From NCBI GenBank assembly GCA_947359465.1, contig OX375881.1, forward strand, positions 78,465,914 through 78,529,913: DNA of 64,000 nucleotides, in the 5' to 3' direction. The notes under the pieces were generated by a model. The model worked only from the letters and a program-made list of their open reading frames with translations, was not told the origin of the DNA and did no database searches. Origin of the DNA: Metellina segmentata. Lineage: Eukaryota > Arthropoda > Arachnida > Araneae > Tetragnathidae. Within the stretch, counting starts at the first letter, position 1, and each line of letters opens with the position of its first letter. This document shows positions 21,178 through 33,425 of this stretch, piece by piece. A program made the position numbers and the translations under genes.

Positions 21178-23177
21178 AGTATAAATCTCGTGAAACGAAA
21201 AGTTTATAAATCGGTCCTTCTACAAAGACTACCTAATAATTAACTATAAAAAAACTTTTCTGGCTTTCTGAGAAGCAAATTTGTCATTAACTTCTGTGAA
21301 ATCAATTTTTCCTGAGACTTCGGATTCAATAGATATGATGGTCAAATCTGAAAGCCTTTCTTGTGTCAGATTATTTCTCAAGTAATTTTTAATAATTTTT
21401 AATTTGCTGAAACTTCTTTCACCTGAAGCCACTGAAATAGGTAAGGTTAAAATAATTGTTATTGCTAGAGCATAATTTGGAAAACAGGGAATGAGATCAT
21501 TTTTGACTATAATTTCTAATATTTCAATCGGCTGTTTTTTACCTGGAAAAATATCTTTGAATGAAGTTATTTCATTAAAGAGTTGTATACCGTCTATATC
21601 TTTCACAATACTTCATTCCTCCTATACTTGTAACTTAATATCTAAGTCCATGCAGGCTTTCATGAGGTCATCATTAGAAATGTTGTGAAATTTATACAGA
21701 AAGCAGAATATTGAATGGCACTCAGATAATAAGGTAAATCTTTCATTCACCGGAGAGATCGCGTGATCAAGAATTGCAAAATAGAAAGCAGTCTTGAATT
21801 GCTGGAAGGGATTTGAAACTGGTTCATCACTGCCCTCGTAATCAAATAAACGGACCTTTCTCCTGAGCTTCGAGATTGAAAATTCGGAATCAATACCTAA
21901 AGTTCTAGCCAGTGTTGTTGCTGAATCGACAAATATTTTAAAATTATTGTCAGATCTTAGGGAAACTAAATATTTTTTAAGATTATCTAAGTCTTCTATG
22001 CATTCCGCGATGTTTTATTTTTAGGATTTTGAAGCATTTTACTCAATACATCAATTTTTGATAGTAAATCATGCCAAATTAAAATTGAACACAAAAATTT
22101 AAATGTTTCAAGACTTTTAATTTTTGTTTTCGTGTCTCTGGTGGTATCTTCAATTAAAGCATTCAATGCGGTAATAATGCTTTTTAGATTTTTTTTTGAG
22201 GTCTGATAGCATTGATACGACTTTCCCACCTTGTTTCACTCAACGGTTTTAAAGTTAGACTTTTCACGTGAGTTTTTAGTAAATCCCATCGATATGGGGA
22301 TGCAGAAAAGTAATTAATTATCTCTTGTACCATATAAAAAACCCAAAAATTTCACCACTGGAGCTGACAACGTTATTAACGACGATATTTAATGTATGAG
22401 CCGCACACGGCACATATAATGCTCTAGGATTGATAGTGAGAATCCATTTCTGAAGCCCTATATTTTCCCCTTCCCTATAGGTATCCATTGTCGTAGTCCT
22501 GACCCCGTATATCTTTAACTTCGAGCTGCAGACTAGGTAATACCTTCTCTAATAGAAAATTGCACAGTTCTTCTCCAGTGGTATTAGTTGCTGGAAAAAA
22601 TTCTGAAATATCTACCTTACCATCAGTAGTGTTCACACATCTAATTACAAACGTTATTTGTTCTGTGTGGCTAATATATGGTGTAAAATCGAGAATTATA
22701 GTGTAAAATTTGGCTCTTTTGACAATGCGTGTTATCTCATTACGAATAGATTCGTCTAAAATATTAATTATTTCATTTTGAAAATGCTGCCCTAGGTAGT
22801 GTGGAATACGTGTTTTGTTATCTTTGTATTTACTGACATTATTAAGGTGTTCTGAAATGACTAAATCAAATTTGGCCAACATCTCCACTACCTTTAAAAA
22901 AATTCCATTATCTCTATGATACAACTTCATACGATTTCCTCTGAATGCCAAATTTTGACTGTCTAAAAATTGTACTACGGCAATCATTTTTCTTAAACTA
23001 TGCTATGCTATCGGGAAATCGGGACTTATTTTGATTTTTCAATAACTATTTAAAATTCAGCTTATTTATTTACACTTATTATAAGTTTAAAAAATTTTGC
23101 TTGATTGATATAACTATATGCGGCCTGAGGCCGCCCCTTATTATGCACGCGCTGCACACCTGCTAGGATCGGCCCTG
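21178..23177 (-). mobile_element. hAT element, 3' end lost
   Basis: The minus strand starts at 23177 with CAGGGCCGATCC, a typical hAT terminus, followed by a GC-rich leader and the transposase. The other terminus was not found before the pogo element ends at 21140, so the element is truncated. Confidence 0.65.
21244..22990 (-). pseudogene. hAT transposase (DUF4371/zinc-finger MYM-like type)
   Basis: Broken hAT transposase read from 22987 downward. The first open piece (22475-22987) is DUF4371-like: SQNLAFRGN, NGIFLKVVEMLAKFD, then FYTIILDFTPYISHTEQ with the first catalytic Asp region and VRCVNTTDG. After a frameshift come ALYVPCAAHTLN, the DTTRDTKTKI and FLCSILIWHDLL blocks (21996-22229), and finally the dimerisation domain (21244-21606) with LTLPISVASGERSFSKLK. 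Order and spacing match the family. An N-terminal TTF zinc finger is not visible. At least three disruptions. Confidence 0.9.
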
Positions 23178-23256
23178 CCAGGCACCCTGAATAAACAGTC
23201 AACACAGTTTTGCCGTTTTGTCCCTGCTCAAATTCCTAAGATAGAAGGCCTTGGGG

Positions 23257-23330
23257 CAGTGGTTCTTAATCTTTTCAGAATCATGGAACACTTATAATTT
23301 TACGTTTTTTGCGGAACACAATCATAAAAT
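23257..23330 (+). repeat. Possible hAT-type MITE left end
   Basis: CAGTGGTTCTTAATCTTTT resembles the termini of many non-autonomous hAT elements. A matching inverted end was not found. Confidence 0.3.
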
Positions 23331-26068
23331 AAATAAAACAGTATATATTTTTATATTGCATAACAAAAATCACATACTTAACAGTTTACACATCAATCAA
23401 TAGGAAAAAATAATCAGTAAATAAAATTAAAAAAGAGAAAAGAAAAGTTTTACATTTTTTAATGGTATAACAATGTTAACTCTTTCGATCCCACGGGTAG
23501 AAAAGACGTGGTGTTTAGAATGCCCAGGTCGGGGCGGTTGGAGGAAAATACGAAATGGACTCGTCCTTCTCTTTTGAGTGCGTGTGTTCGTTTACCCCCT
23601 CCCCTTCTTTTCAAAGGAGAACCCTAAGTAGCTGTTCATCAATGTCAAGAAATCCCCTTCAGGGCAGGAGAACGCGTGCCGTGTTTTGGTCGGCAACGGG
23701 ACTCTTACTGTTTTTAATTCTTATTTCTTGAAAAACTCACGATTAGGAAAGCTAACTTGCACAATATGAACGTTTTTGGTATGAAATTCTTATAATTATC
23801 TAATTTAAATAAACTATGATCATCAATCAACCAATGTTTTATACACTACACACAATAATATTTCGAATGTAATAAACAAATTTATCACTAATCCCAAATT
23901 CAAGCAGTTCCGAATCTATCGTTAAGTGTTAACATATTTTGGGACATTTTCAAACATAAGAAAATAAATACAATCTTATTTTTAAAATATTTATGCAATT
24001 TATTATTTTCACCCAACTACGCGAGGAATTTAGAAATGAATGAGGAATTAAAAAAAGCTTTTAAGAATTGAATTTTTGAATTATTTATTCTAAATAATAC
24101 TTTAGGGGGTGAAAAATGCTATTATTTAAATTATTGATAGTAAGTAAAAATAATTTTAATTTCAAGAGTTTTGTTTACAGCATTTTATTGTACGTCAACA
24201 TTAACTCTACGATTACCAAGGGGGAAAAATGTGCAAAAATTACCACTTGAGTCTAATGGACCCAGGTGGTATTACTAAAAATTTTACAATTCTGGAAGAT
24301 TTCGAACGAAATTTTAATTCCAATTGCATATAGAGCTCAAAAGTGTAGGAAAAGTCATGGAATTACATAGTTCTATATTTTCAAACAAAACGCGTGGATA
24401 AAATATTGCTGTCGGGTCCTATGGTAGTTGGAAGGTTTATCAAACTAGGTATTCACTCACTAGGCTTTTACTAGGATCACTGATCAAAAGTTATGTCCCA
24501 AAGTACCTTTTAATCTATAAAAGTTGAATTTTTTTCTAATTTTAATATTTAGTTAATATATTTCACGAAGTTAAAGTTTTTCGTTACCAATAAGATTAAA
24601 AAAAAACTCAAAACCAAATACTTAATTTCGATAATTATTTATTTATGATAGACCTGAAATACTTCTGAAAAATATAAAATCAGTTTCATTCCCTGGAAAA
24701 TTAATTTGAAAACATTGAGAAAGACAATTTGAAGTATATAAAAAACCATATAATTTCGAAAGTTCCCGAATAAATATTATTGATGTAATTTTACAATATA
24801 TTCAAATATTTCAAATCATACAAATGAATTCAAAAAATAGTACGATAAGTTATTTTGAATAGTACAATAAGTTTATTTGAATGGCAAATTTTAGCGTTCT
24901 GATTTTTTAAATATTATTCTCACTTGAAAAATCAAAATACTTGAAATATAAAATCAAAGAAATCTGTGACAAAATTCTGTGATGTTTCTTAGTCATCTGT
25001 AGATACTAAAACCCTAAACAATTTATACAAAATAATGAGATAACGTTACTTTTGAAATTATTTCGCATTTTTGTATTTAACATCGATCTCTAAGTCATTC
25101 ACTGAGTAAAAATAATTCATATACGTCAATAAGAACAGAGCTATTGTAGATTCATCGTACAGTAATTTTGTAAAGCTAGTTACAACTTTGAAAACTATTT
25201 TAAAAATCTTCACTTTCATATTGTATGCCAAGCACGCATTGTTAGAAGTCTACATTAGAGACAAAACGTTAAATAACCAATACATTTACCTTTTCCTATT
25301 ATAGTTCTCATATCAAATAAACTTTATACCTCGTTCTATACATTAACAGCACATAAATTTAATTCCCATGTGGAATTCCCGCAAGGAAAAATATCTAGAA
25401 ATATTATTTCTAGTTGATCGATTTTCATTGGTTTGTATTTAATATATGTTTCTGACAAATATAGTATTCTTGTTTCTTGAAATATACGCGTAGATATATC
25501 AGAAAAGAAAAATCTTTATACCTGTAAGAAAAAAACATAAACATTAGGAGTAAAATACATGGAGTTTGTGTGTTTACTTAATTTTTACTAAATATTCCAA
25601 GACATGAGTGAAATGTAACGCAAAGAAGTTGCTAATTTTGTTCTATTTTGACACTCTTTGCTTACGTTGCTTTTCACGCTCATTTTAAAATTCTATAAAA
25701 CATGCTGTTCTTTACCGTGAGAAAAAGTGCTTTCCCATGCCAATGTAGAAAATGTTACTCGGACATAGTAAAGATATACAACGGATCAATGAGCACTCCT
25801 TCGGGTGACAAGTGGAACCGACGAGTAGGCTTTGTTGTGAGGGGATGACCGATTACTCCTTCTCAGTTAGAGGTAAAAGAAATGCAGATAAGAATTTCGA
25901 GCGGCTACTTGGTGTTAAAAGTGTGTACTTAGAATCCTTCAATGTCATCTGCTATTCTTTTTTCTGGACGTTAAAAGATAATGCTAACCCGTACTTCAAG
26001 CCACAAGACCGACCGTGTAGCCCGAGGATTACAATAAACATGGTCCCCCGGTTCAGACCTTTTATAGA
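23331..26068. other. Long AT-rich stretch without genes
   Basis: 2.7 kb of AT-rich sequence. A GC-rich patch at about 23490-23700 stands out but shows no coding similarity. The 92-codon open frame at 25812-26090 has no recognisable product and runs into the copy C duplication. Confidence 0.5.
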
Positions 26069-26905
26069 CTCTACAAAAATGAATCAATAAGTCGTTAATT
26101 TAATTCGATCTTCCTCTGAGACTTAAGATTAGATTTTAGTACTCGAGATAAATTCTCAAGAAAAACAAGCACTCTTAAAGCTGTTGATTTTGCATCCACA
26201 TGTATACTCTAAAAGTCTATATACACTAAGCCTAACTCATCACGTAACACCCAAAATTAATCTAAAGCATTTCAATTAAATCTCGTATATCCTATGTTAT
26301 GAGATCACCTTCCCTCTAATTGCAAACGGAAGGCTACATTGGGATGTCGGCAGAAAGTCATATAAGCTTATCAACATTGAAAATGAAATTATTGAACAAG
26401 ATGCATGTTATTTCATTCAAATACGTTAAAAACTACATCAATAAGTTAAGTAATCTTCTTATAAATTATAAAGTTACATTGAAAAGTATCCTTTCTGTAC
26501 CACAAAAGCATTCCCATTACGGACATAAATCTTTGTAAGTGGTGGTTTTGTTTTTTGAATTTTATGTAGCATAATTTTTACTGAAATTTAATTGAGAAAT
26601 TTTATGCATCATAACTATTCTGTTTTTATGGAATAGAAAATTTAAAAGTTAATTCACCCATTTGATAGTTGACTATGTTAACAAAACAGATTATGGATGC
26701 AAGAGGAAAACTATTTTAATGTGGTGATCATGATTATTTTAATGCAACTTAAAATTCCACTCAACTGGCATGTTCATATTCTATGCTGTTCATAAGAAAA
26801 TCGTCACTTTCGTCTATGTTATGTACAGTGTATACTATTTTAGTGTGCTTAATATAATTTTCAAATACTTATCAGTGCTCAGAGAAAATTTCATAAGTAG
26901 ACATA
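26069..26905. repeat. Segmental duplication, copy C, 3' flank block
   Basis: Aligns to 54329-55885 in the same orientation, ending together at CATAAGTAGACATATTTGA. The partner contains a 690-bp insertion (54523-55212) not present here. The block precedes exon d in copy B and directly precedes the exon c region in copy C. Confidence 0.9.
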
Positions 26906-27227
26906 TTTGACATCTTCAAACCGGGCAATCGAGGCACATCATTTATACTTGAAACACTGTTATATCTTTTTTGTTACAATGTTCATTTTACCGTTTCAAT
27001 ATAAAAGTTTTTTGCTTAAAACCCCATTGTGGTTAATTGTCCATACTTTCCCTCAAATGCCAAGAATTATAAATGAGTACACCAGGTATATCGATGTTTC
27101 CACCTGAACCTTCCCTTAATCTAAATTGAAGGTCAATATAAATCCAGTCTACTTTATCTATATTTCATCACTTTAATCGGTGATTAGAGAGCAAAAACGA
27201 ACTTCCATTAAGTCTTAAAAATAAAAA
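26906..27227. other. Replacement sequence where copy C lacks exon d
   Basis: About 320 bp unrelated to copies A and B. In copy B the equivalent interval (55886-57745) is about 1.86 kb and contains exon d. Confidence 0.65.
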
Positions 27228-27604
27228 TAGTAAACATTAATTTTAAATTTGTATGTTCTCATTAGGGAAAACCTTCATCCAAATCGTTTCCCTTTTTTAA
27301 GTATCATTGAGTTCTTAAATTTCATATAGTACTTTTATCCATCACGATATTTATGTTATACATTTCTATAATTTTATATTTTCTACCATGTTGATTTAAA
27401 TGTTTTAATCATGAAATTTTAAATTTCTTGCGCAAGACATGCATCGATCTTTTATTACAATACTTTTATATTTACATCGACTTTATTTCTTTTTATCTTG
27501 CGTTTGACGCAGCTTGTCCGTTTTTGGACCTTGCGCTATAAAATCACAAAATCCAATCTAATCCGGAACGAAAGAAAGGACAGTGAAAAAACAAATAAAT
27601 TCAT

Positions 27605-27773
27605 TTTAAAATGTTCTACATCGAATTTTAAAATTCGGGTTTCGTACAAAAATTGCAAAAAAATTCGGACTACTAGTGTGCCGAATCACATTACTGTAAG
27701 TGCCATAGATTCGTCAGGACAGTACATAGAGACGCGCAGACATAGGGGCACTTCCTTTTATAATAGTAGAGAT
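27605..27773 (-). repeat. Dispersed ~170-bp repeat, inverted member (copy C)
   Basis: Counterpart of 2045-2217; inverted relative to 29508-29663. Confidence 0.7.
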
Positions 27774-27872
27774 CACAAAACACGGCATCAAATTCGGATA
27801 ACACACATTCAGTTAATTGGAGTTCGGATAATCAAGTTTCTACTGAGTATTGTCTAAAATTTAGTAACGTAC

Positions 27873-28261
27873 CTGACATGAGTAGGTCTGCAGTAAAGGA
27901 ATGGGTGAAGTACTTGTAAATGACGACCCATTTAAAACCCTGTCCAGGTCTTGCATACTTCTTGTCGACGATGACTCCGAATGTGTTCAACAAGTTGGAG
28001 AGCTTCAATGCTGTGTCGGCATTCAGTCTTCGTTTACCTGTTACGGTAATCTGGATGCATTTGGTCTGATATAGATCACATTTATCAGAATCCCTCAGAA
28101 AGATTGATTCAATCTCTGCAACCGAATAAACCAGGTTTCTCACACTCAGCGCATGATTGCCTGGATGTTCGTCTGCCATGCCTCTCAAAGCATTGCATAC
28201 ACTTCTCGGATTCCCGTATTCACAGATGGCTCCTTGCCATTCGTGAGAGCTGCTGCTATAC
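27873..28261 (-). CDS. Internal exon c of unrecognised gene, copy C
   Basis: Same length (389 bp), acceptor (CTTTTGTAG) and donor (GTACGT) as in copies A and B, and fully open. The peptide begins YSSSSHEWQG and differs from A at many scattered positions, for example LRDSDKCDLYQTKC in place of LEDAEEYDPYQFKW. Loss of a 1.9-kb block with exon d, a stop in exon a and a 9-kb insertion upstream make the whole copy a probable pseudogene, yet this exon has kept its frame. Confidence 0.5.
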
Positions 28262-28856
28262 CTACAAAAGATACATTTTTCTTACTTTTATCATTTATTT
28301 ACAACAGAAAATGTTAAATATCCGTAGTGTTCAAACCAGAATTAATGTTTTTTTTTTTATAAATTTGATTTAAAATCCCGTGTTTGTGTATTTGAGTCAA
28401 AACAGGGAATTATAGCAGGCGTATTGGACCATTACTAAATTTCATAAATCACTATCGTCTTTTTATCAATATTTTTCTAATATCTTTCTTCGAATTGCTC
28501 TGTTCCAGAATACACTCAGGAAGTCAAAATTCGACAATACGCATCTTCCTTTTTAAGAATTCTGCCATTTTTTCATCGGAATTTAGTCTTTGTTTGTACT
28601 TATGTCTTAGCCTTATTTATATTGCAATATATTATTCAGGAATTAAATGTATATATGTGTATCCGAGTAAATTGTAGAAGCTATGAACAAGTTAAAACGG
28701 AGTTAAAAAGTATTTTCCGAACAATTTCAATGATTGCAGTTTTCTATGAAGGAAAAGTGATTATTCTAATTAACTTTACAAGCAACATTTAACAATTTCA
28801 ACTTGAGCAACGCCGGATTATTCATCGAATCAATTGTATTGTTCGCCCATACATAC

Positions 28857-29058
28857 CTGTTCCATATGTCTGAAATCCGTCCGTACTCTTCAAGATTGGA
28901 AAGGATTGCATCGGGTCTGCCTTTATTACGAGGCGATGAAATTGCAAGCAAATTCTTGGAAAGCGGATGCATTCCCACTAGCGTTCGATACCGATGGCGT
29001 ATACCAATAGAGTTCGGGTCAGGTAGTGAGACATTGCAGATGCTTCTGCATAAACACG
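28857..29058 (-). CDS. Internal exon b of unrecognised gene, copy C
   Basis: 202 bp, open, with acceptor TTTTTCCAG and donor AACAG/GTATGT as in the other copies. The peptide starts CLCRSICNVSLPDPNSIG and ends YGRISDIWN. Phases fit exon c. Part of a probably dead gene copy. Confidence 0.5.
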
Positions 29059-29191
29059 CTGGAAAAAGAAAGCTTTCTGTTAAAATCCAGTTTATGCATA
29101 TACTTCAGCCGCCTCGCGCAAAGCGACTTCTCTAAAATTTCTTAACTGTTTGTTAATATTGACGACAGTCGTTAATATTATATTTTGTACC

Positions 29192-29505
29192 TTATTTAAT
29201 TCCATTTAATAATCTACCTTAATTAAATCCATTAATTTTTTTACCTAATTTAAATCCAATTAATTGTCTAACTTATTTAAATCCATTTAATTTTCTACCA
29301 AATTTAAATCCATTTTATTTTTTACATTTTTTAAATCCATTTAATTTTTCATCAAATTTAAATCTATTTAATTTTTTACCAAATTTAAATCCATTTAATT
29401 CTCTACCTTATTTAAATCCATTTAATTTTCCACCTTGTTTAAATCGAATTAATTTCCTACCTTGTTTAAATCGAATTAAATTCCTACCTTGTTTAATTCC
29501 ATTTC
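29192..29505. repeat. 27-bp minisatellite, expanded allele (copy C)
   Basis: Eleven full 27-bp units and one partial, consensus TTATTTAAATCC then ATTTAATTTTTTACC, with units drifting in their first three bases and near the end. Copies A and B hold about three and a half units. Confidence 0.9.
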
Positions 29506-29507
29506 TA

Positions 29508-29663
29508 CTATTATAAAAGGAAGTGTTTCTCTGTAATCAATGTCCTGTGACGAATCAATGACACTTACAATAATGAAAATTCGCACACAGGTAGTCCTAA
29601 TTTTTTGCGAGTTTTGAGTTGTGCCCGAATTTTAAAATTTGATCTACAACATTTTTAATTAGT
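29508..29663 (+). repeat. Dispersed ~170-bp repeat, direct member (copy C)
   Basis: Counterpart of 4262-4437, starting at CTATTATAAAAGGAAGTGTT. Confidence 0.7.
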
Positions 29664-29779
29664 TTTTAAGTTTTTCACCTTCCGTCTTTCTTTCCGGAAT
29701 GTGACGTCATACTACCTCGAATGAAGAAGAATCAGATTTTGGCGATTTTCTTCCGCTGTCGTCGCAATCGTTTTTCATC

Positions 29780-30050
29780 TTAATGCCTTTGAAACCATGC
29801 CAAGTTTTCCGATTCTAGCGTGTTTTGATTTATGTTGTTGATAATAGTCACTTCGAGGCCATCACGGCTTTGCCTGTGGAGTTCGTTTGCGAAGCACACC
29901 AATTGGTTATACGTAGCAATCACCGGGGATTGGCGAGCGACAGTGACTGAATGCCACGCCTGACCACACGAAAAGAACTGTAATAGGCAACGCCGTGCTG
30001 GCCACGCAGTGGCTAGTTTATAATAAATATAGCAATCGATATGCATGTTC
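29780..30050. repeat. Unclassified repeat, related inverted to 47495-47590
   Basis: Shares GTGCTGGCCACGCAGTGGC and CGTTTGCGAAGC with the reverse complement of the segment near 47500, and GCCATCACGG.TTTGCC in direct sense. Non-coding; the open frame across it is not gene-like. Confidence 0.5.
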
Positions 30051-30529
30051 CATGTCCAAATAAAAAAATATAGAAAAATATATATAACGGTGTTTTGTTT
30101 GTATTTTTTTTAATGTATTCATACTGATGTTAAAACGTATTTCCAATTAGTGGATAGTGAAAGGTTTTGCACCCGGTCATAGCCAATAAGGTATGGAATT
30201 CCAACTTAGATTAAATCTCGTGCACATTTCGAAGGCAACTCGCTATTATTTTGCCTCGTATTTTCTGTTCTTCGGTAATTAGTATCTTTCAGATTTCACA
30301 TTGCTTTCTATAAACAGACTGCTGAACAATTTCCTTAATACTGTGAAAATTCTTCCATGTTGTTCTACGGTCGCTTGGGCTTACTTAAAAGAATAACGGA
30401 TTAGCAAACGGAGCGTTGCCAGTTCGAAACGTTATTCAAACAAAGACCGTGGGTACGTTGGGGTTGGAGCACGTTAAATACATCGCGTCATTAAATTTCT
30501 CAATTTACGCGGACGTTTGGACAGTGGGT

Positions 30530-30660
30530 GGCAGCTTGCATGTTCTCGTCATCTGACCGGGGTTCAAAAATGTGAGATGTTGTCCTCGGATCCTTCCCTG
30601 CGATATTGGTCCCGAACCGGTCGCCAATAGCCAATGCTCCAGTGTGATATTAACTACCCA
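30530..30660 (+). repeat. SINE 3' half
   Basis: CGTCATCTGACC, TGTCCTCGGATC and CGCCAATAGCC.ATGCTCCAGTG correspond to the tail of the full SINE at 30787. Confidence 0.6.
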
Positions 30661-30786
30661 AAAAATCAACTATGTGTTGATAATCCCTCATGTACAAATT
30701 ACACCGATTTCTGTGCCGTATAAGTTAATTAAATTTATATATTGACACTTTATTTAATCAATGCTCTTCCAAATCACAGCTTCAGA

Positions 30787-31100
30787 GGTCGACCAACCGG
30801 TATGGTGGTTAAGGTGTTAGCCTCCAAATCGGAAGGTTCCTGGTTCGAATCCTGGTCAGGACATGGTTGTTTGTAAGCGTACGTTTAGAGGCGGCTAGTG
30901 CACCTTAAATCTGTCATGGCCGAAAGTCCTCACGTTGGGTTGGTGTGGAAGTTTGGAGAATGAAGTGCAACTTAGGTGTTTCCATGTCATCTGACCGCAT
31001 TTCACAATTACCTGGTGTTGTTCTCGGATCTCTCTCTAAGGTGATTGTTCCCGGACCGCCGTTAATAGCCCGTTGTGTTGTTCTAGTACGACGTTAATTA
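30787..31100 (+). repeat. tRNA-derived SINE, full length
   Basis: Head with a tRNA-like promoter: box A TGGTTAAGGTGTTAG and box B GGTTCGAATCC (about 30843), followed by a roughly 240-bp body (GAGGCGGCT, GTCCTCACGTTGGGTTGGTG, CGTTAATAGCC) shared by all copies. Mobilised by a LINE partner in known SINEs; which one is not evident. Confidence 0.85.
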
Positions 31101-31149
31101 AAAAATTACCAAATACAGCTTCAGAGACCGCATGTGATCGGTAGGTGAG

Positions 31150-31222
31150 AACTTACGACGCACTGGAGTAACCTAATGGATATTCAACGGTTCAGTCCTG
31201 TAGGGAAAGATCCTATGACACC
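31150..31222 (-). repeat. SINE tail fragment, degenerate
   Basis: GCACTGGAGTAACCTAATGG ... AGTCCTGTAGGGAAAGATCC resembles the reverse complement of the SINE tail. Confidence 0.4.
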
Positions 31223-31705
31223 GTTTTGAGCCGGGTTAGATGTATATATTTATATTTAAAACATTAATTCATTCAGAATTCATGGTAGCAAAGAAGTGCA
31301 CAACGCCAGAAATCGCTGGTGAGAATCTCAAACTTTGCTGCTACTTTAACCTCGATCATAATGAAAATCCTGCTAGCAAAAAATATGCGACTCAGGATAT
31401 CCACTCCTAAAAGAAAATTAGTTCTTTCAAAGGACATTGAAGATAGTTGTGAAAGAGGAAGCTTTAGACTTTTATAAATACATTTTACACAGATCGCAAT
31501 AAATACTAACCCATGAGTGAAGCGATTCTCGAGCACTAGGCTTGTTTCTCACAAACTCGGAAATGATGATATCGTGTTTTTTTTGTTTTGTTAATTTCTA
31601 GCACTATCATTCAGCTACCTCAATCAAGGATATCAAAATTTGACAAAGTTGGCGATTTAGTCTTATTGATATTGTATTGTTAATATTCTGTTCTTGCGTT
31701 CAATT

Positions 31706-32015
31706 TAAGATTGGCCGACAAACCGATCTGGTGGATAAGATGTTAGTCTCAAGATCGGAAGGTTCCTGGTTGGAATTCGGGTCAGGGCATGGATGTTTGC
31801 AAGCGGTTGGAGTAGAGGCGGCTGATACACCTCAAATCTGTCGCGGCCGAAAGTCTTCACGTTGGGTTGGTGTGGAAATTTGGAAAGTGAGGTCCCAGCA
31901 CAGGTGTTGCCTCGTCATCTGACCTTGGTTGAAAATTACGTTGTGTTTCCTCGGATATTTTCCTTAGGAGTTGATCCAGAACCGTTGTGTTGCTCCAGTT
32001 CAACGTTAATTAACA
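31706..32015 (+). repeat. tRNA-derived SINE, full length
   Basis: Same structure as 30787: GGTGGATAAGATGTTAG (box A region) and a decayed box B (GGTTGGAATTCGG), then the shared body with TCTTCACGTTGGGTTGGTG and the tail TGTTGCTCCAGTTCAACG. Confidence 0.8.
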
Positions 32016-32044
32016 TACTTATGTTTGTTGCTATGACCCAATAC

Positions 32045-32370
32045 ACAAATGGGGAATTGACGACGGTCCTGGATCAACCCCAAATATTCGAAGACGACGC
32101 AACATAATTTTGAACCACGGTCAGATGACGAATGCCACTATGTATTAGTGAAATAGGTAAAAAAATTGGTAAGATAACGCAATTAACGTCGACGGGTGCA
32201 ACACTTCAGACTAAATGCAGCGGTCCGAAACCAATCTCCAAATGAAAGATACGAAAACACCACGTAATTCTGACGATGGTCAGATGACGAGGTAAACATA
32301 CGAGATGAAACTCCTCTGAACTTCTACATCACGCCAACGGTAGGACATTTGAGGCATCGACAGATTTAAT
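32045..32370 (-). repeat. Two degenerate SINE fragments, minus strand
   Basis: GACGACGGTCCTGGATCAACCCC with TTTTGAACCACGGTCAGATG (32056-32130, shown in parts) and a second tail with ATGGTCAGATGACGAGG (32275 region) are reverse-complement SINE pieces. Confidence 0.55.
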
Positions 32371-32544
32371 GTTAGTCAAGCTCTGTATGTATGGCGGTTC
32401 TTGGTTAGACCGAATTTCGTATTCGATACCCTCCAAATTTCTAATCCTCTTCACTTCCAACCGGACTACGAACCCCGGTTCTATATTGACATTTATTTCT
32501 TCTGACTCGTTTGTATTTGTATTTGGTGCTTCTAAATTAACGTC

Positions 32545-32850
32545 ACACTTTAGACTTATTTGGACAAGCAATGGATTAGGAATCAGAGGGTTGCAAGTTA
32601 AAAACTGAGTTTAGCGAAAGATCATCTCGTACGAGTGGCTTCTGCACTTTGAAGCTATCGTGTTTTCAAAGTCCTCATGTTAGTCGGGTATGGAAATTTG
32701 GAGATTGGGAAACCGGTTCAGGTGTTCTTGCCATCCGAACAAGGTTCCAAATTACGATTTTTTGTCCTCGGACCTTCAATTCCGGATTGATTGCGGAACG
32801 TCGCCATTGGGTTGCTCCAGTGCAACATTAATTCACAACCTGCTGTTTCT
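32545..32850 (+). repeat. SINE, strongly degenerate
   Basis: GTCCTCATGTTAGTCGGG, TGTCCTCGGACC and TGGGTTGCTCCAGTGCAAC align to the SINE body; the head is barely recognisable. Confidence 0.55.
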
Positions 32851-33177
32851 AAATCGTCCGCTTATTTGGACAAGCAATGTGGGGTTTGACCTCATATTAC
32901 TGTTGGTAAATAACATCAATTTTAAAGCCGTATACAGAACAGCCCAGCAAACGGTCCGAATCCGTTAACAGCCAAATACCATCCTTAATCCCATCGTCTC
33001 ATACCCTTAAACACCCTACGGTATCTCTTACCATCATAACCATTGCTGTCTTTTTCTGTGCAATTCCTTATTTATCGGTTTTCCTTTTTTTGATAAACTC
33101 GCTTCATTCACACCTCATTCTCCCCACATCACTGACAAAAGGCACTGTGGTTTAGCATTTGAAATTTTTTTAATTAA

Positions 33178-33425
33178 TGTCATTCTGGAGCAACACAACG
33201 GCTATTGACGACGGTCCGGAATCAATCTCCTTAGGGAAAGATCCGAGGTCAATACCACGTAATTTTGAACCTCTGTCAGATGACGAGACAACATCTGAGC
33301 TGGCACCTCACTCTCCAAACTTCCACACCAACCCTACGTGAGAACTTTCGGCTTCGACAGATTTAAGGTGCTCGAGCCGCCTCTACAGCATACGCTTATA
33401 AAAAAGTCCATGCACTGACCCGGAA
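33178..33425 (-). repeat. SINE body, split by a MITE
   Basis: Reverse-complement SINE from its tail (CTGGAGCAACACAACGG) to the GACCCGGAA just before box B. The head continues at 34498. Confidence 0.8.

Larger units (their letters stand above)
27228..29683. repeat. Segmental duplication, copy C, main block
   Basis: Matches 1672-4447 of copy A with many substitutions. Lacks the solo LTR and carries an expanded minisatellite. Breaks off after AAGTTTTTC and resumes near 38768. Confidence 0.9.

Noticed and set aside
25812..26090. 92-codon plus-strand open frame
   Set aside because: No recognisable product, no splice context, and its end crosses into the duplication where copy B is not open.
29192..29505. 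CRISPR array
   Set aside because: The 27-bp units are contiguous without spacers, and the genome is eukaryotic.
29780..30046. 88-codon minus-strand frame
   Set aside because: Lies in a repeat that recurs inverted near 47500, where no frame is kept.
30787..30870. tRNA gene
   Set aside because: Box A and box B are present, but the sequence continues into a body repeated in many copies; it is a SINE head.
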